A program made the translations under genes and the position numbers. From Adineta vaga (taxonomy: Eukaryota > Rotifera), in assembly GCA_021613535.1 (NCBI GenBank), contig CP075495.1, positions 4,092,001 to 4,156,000 on the forward strand: a DNA stretch of 64,000 nucleotides, in the 5' to 3' direction. This document shows positions 62,837 through 64,000 of the stretch, one piece after another. Within the stretch, counting starts at the first letter, position 1. Each line of letters starts with the position of its first letter. The notes under the pieces were generated by a model. It saw only the letters and a list, made by a program, of their open reading frames with translations. It was not told the origin of the DNA and made no database searches.

Positions 62837-62930
62837 ATCCTCCTCCTCCTCCTCTTCTTCTTCTTGTTCTTCTTCCTCCTTCTCCTCTCATCTCACGCTC
62901 TCCTTCTCTATCTCTCGAAAGAGAAAGCAA
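62837..62930. repeat. (CCT)n/(CTT)n pyrimidine tract
   Basis: About five CCT units are followed by CTT units and mixed CTC/TCT sequence. It is almost pure pyrimidine on the plus strand and could form triplex (H-DNA) structure. Confidence 0.85.
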
Positions 62931-63313
62931 GAAAAACAGACACATCCATTATCTATGTATAGAACTCTTTAATTCCATTTTTACAGTTGTACATATATTT
63001 AAACTCATTTGTCATAATCATGTAATCATCATAGACATCCATACTAGCACTTGTCTCGTGAGTTTCAATTCTATCTTGACGATTGAGTTGTTCATGTTTG
63101 TCAAACATTAATTTTCCTCAAGATGTTCAATGTATTGATTTCCTTGAGCTATATATATTTGATTTGATTTAATTCAATAAATAAAGTGTTAGAATTGTTC
63201 ATCACAAGATGATTTACTTTTTTTGTTAATACAAATCAAATAAAAAAATCTTTACATTTGTTTTATACATATTTTTAACAAAGACGAATTCTTGTTATTT
63301 ATATCACACCTTT

Positions 63314-63337
63314 TTCTTCTTCTTCTTCTTCTTCTTC
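63314..63337. repeat. (TTC)n microsatellite
   Basis: Eight TTC units, about 1 kb upstream of the Ig receptor start. It matches the GAA repeat at 6546-6573 in unit (opposite strand). Confidence 0.9.
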
Positions 63338-63443
63338 GATGAACTTCATTGAAAAAGAAACGATTAAGTGACTATATGTATAGCACAGTATGTGGCTTCC
63401 TTATTCCTCTAAAAAGCTATTCTCAGTCTATCTATGACTTTAA

Positions 63444-63606
63444 TTATAGTCTGTACAATTGCTTAAACTTTTTTTTCTTTTTTTCATCGCTATATCCGGA
63501 TTCATCTTTGTCTTTCTTATGCTGACCGTTACGAAGACGCCGGCAGATGAGTGATTGAGATGGTGTCATTTCCTTGTGCAATCTTCTACTTATAGATTTT
63601 TGATTC
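63444..63606 (-). CDS. Probable terminal exon of a gene extending to the right
   Basis: A 54-codon, hydrophilic, basic stretch begins after a good minus-strand acceptor (TTTATACATCAATAG, intron side at 63607 onward). It ends in TAA at 63444-63446. It reads SRRLHKEMTPSQSLICRRLR, then GQHKKDKDESGYSDE and a Lys-run. Base use is more balanced than the flanks, as in coding DNA here. No homologue is recognised. If real, its upstream exons lie in 63607-64000 or beyond the window. An untranslated chance frame is the alternative. Confidence 0.35.
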
Positions 63607-64000
63607 CTATTGATGTATAAAGAGAAAGAGAGAGAAAGATGCAAAAGATTACAATGAGTATATGATAGATGTTTATTTATGTTCATCAAGGGCAGTAAGA
63701 CGATTGCATCAATTTTCTCTTTTTTCTTGTTTATTTTTTTATTATTATGATATTGATACGAAGGATGAACCTGTAACATTCAATGATGAAGAAGATGTTT
63801 TGTGGGAAGAAATAAATATCAATTAACTGTATTGTATATGTATATAGTGAGATCTAATATGATTTCCTAGAGATATTCAACACCAGAGATTTGTTTCACA
63901 TGAGTATGTTCTAGTGAATCGTTGTTTCTTTTTGATTTGATTAGTAATGAGATTATCTTTGATGTAATCTTATATATTATGATAGATGTCAAAGTTCAAT
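63607..64000. other. Right edge, presumed intron or intergenic
   Basis: Contains (AG)n-like sequence at about 63623-63640. No exon is confidently seen. It may be an intron of the gene whose last exon is proposed at 63444-63606. Confidence 0.4.

Larger units (their letters stand above)
62456..63443. other. Upstream region of the Ig receptor, with simple repeats
   Basis: No supported gene. It contains a pyrimidine-rich (CCT/CTT)n region at about 62837-62930 and (TTC)n at 63314-63337. Plus-strand frames over the first tract read as Pro/Leu/Ser repeats and are not called. Confidence 0.6.

Noticed and set aside
62800-63111. 103-codon plus-strand frame with Pro/Leu run
   Set aside because: Its start is the CCT/CTT repeat; no recognisable protein.
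1-64000. CRISPR arrays, bacterial operons, riboswitches
   Set aside because: The window is eukaryotic; no regularly spaced direct repeats of suitable length are seen.
1-64000. Transposable elements or retroviral-type copies
   Set aside because: I found no reverse transcriptase, integrase or transposase motifs and no long terminal or inverted repeats by eye; a RepeatMasker run would be decisive.

Overview
This window looks like nuclear DNA of an animal, most likely a bdelloid rotifer (inference). It is AT-rich and gene-dense, with many GT-AG introns of about 50-70 nt. Its families are metazoan: mTOR, Canopy, importin alpha, galanin/allatostatin-type GPCR, Ig/FN3 adhesion receptor. It also carries genes that are rare in animals, notably a GH45 cellulase with two fungal-type CBM1 modules and a plant/protist-type DUF707 protein. 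Seventeen of the gene models below were spliced by hand, and every exon sum checked is a multiple of three.

Layout. 1-2.8 kb: non-coding, simple repeats. 2.8-4.3 kb (+): peptide GPCR. 4.3-8.5 kb: no supported gene. 8.5-11.1 kb (+): LRR-FN3 membrane receptor. 12.2-13.5 kb (+): CBM1-CBM1-GH45 endoglucanase. 14.2-15.1 kb (+): DUF707-like protein. 15.4-18.0 kb (-): ankyrin protein with a CaaX-like end. 18.6-23.2 kb (-): Canopy chaperone, DoxX-like protein and a three-finger tandem-BRCT protein. 23.3-23.8 kb (+): small membrane protein, divergent from the BRCT gene. 24.4-26.5 kb (-): importin alpha. 28.8-29.6 kb (+): LC8 dynein light chain with a long disordered N-terminus. 30.0-39.8 kb (-): complete mTOR. 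40.0-42.4 kb (-): PTCD2-like protein. 43.6-46.9 kb (-): glycogen synthase. 47.7-48.7 kb (-): divergent orphan GPCR. 50.2-53.4 kb (+): polyserase-like triple serine protease. 54.0-54.8 kb (+): CAP protein. 55.6-56.3 kb (+): SRPBCC/START-like gene with a possible frameshift. 56.9 kb (-): intron-containing tRNA-Ile(UAU). 58.8-62.5 kb (-): five-Ig plus FN3 adhesion receptor. 63.4-63.6 kb (-): probable terminal exon of a gene entering from the right.

The neighbours do not form one pathway. mTOR and glycogen synthase both serve growth and nutrient signalling but are separated by PTCD2, so no functional cluster is claimed. Two same-strand pairs, DoxX-like to Canopy (96 nt apart) and PTCD2-like to mTOR (220 nt apart), are close. 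Several genes have a pyrimidine-rich AG acceptor at or just before the ATG. That fits spliced-leader trans-splicing, known in bdelloids, or short 5' UTR introns.

The most interesting items are: the triple protease, with two dead modules, one live module and three matching 12-nt microexons; the three C-x4-C-x11-C-x2-H modules joined to tandem BRCTs, each split by an intron at the same codon; and the double-CBM1 GH45 cellulase.
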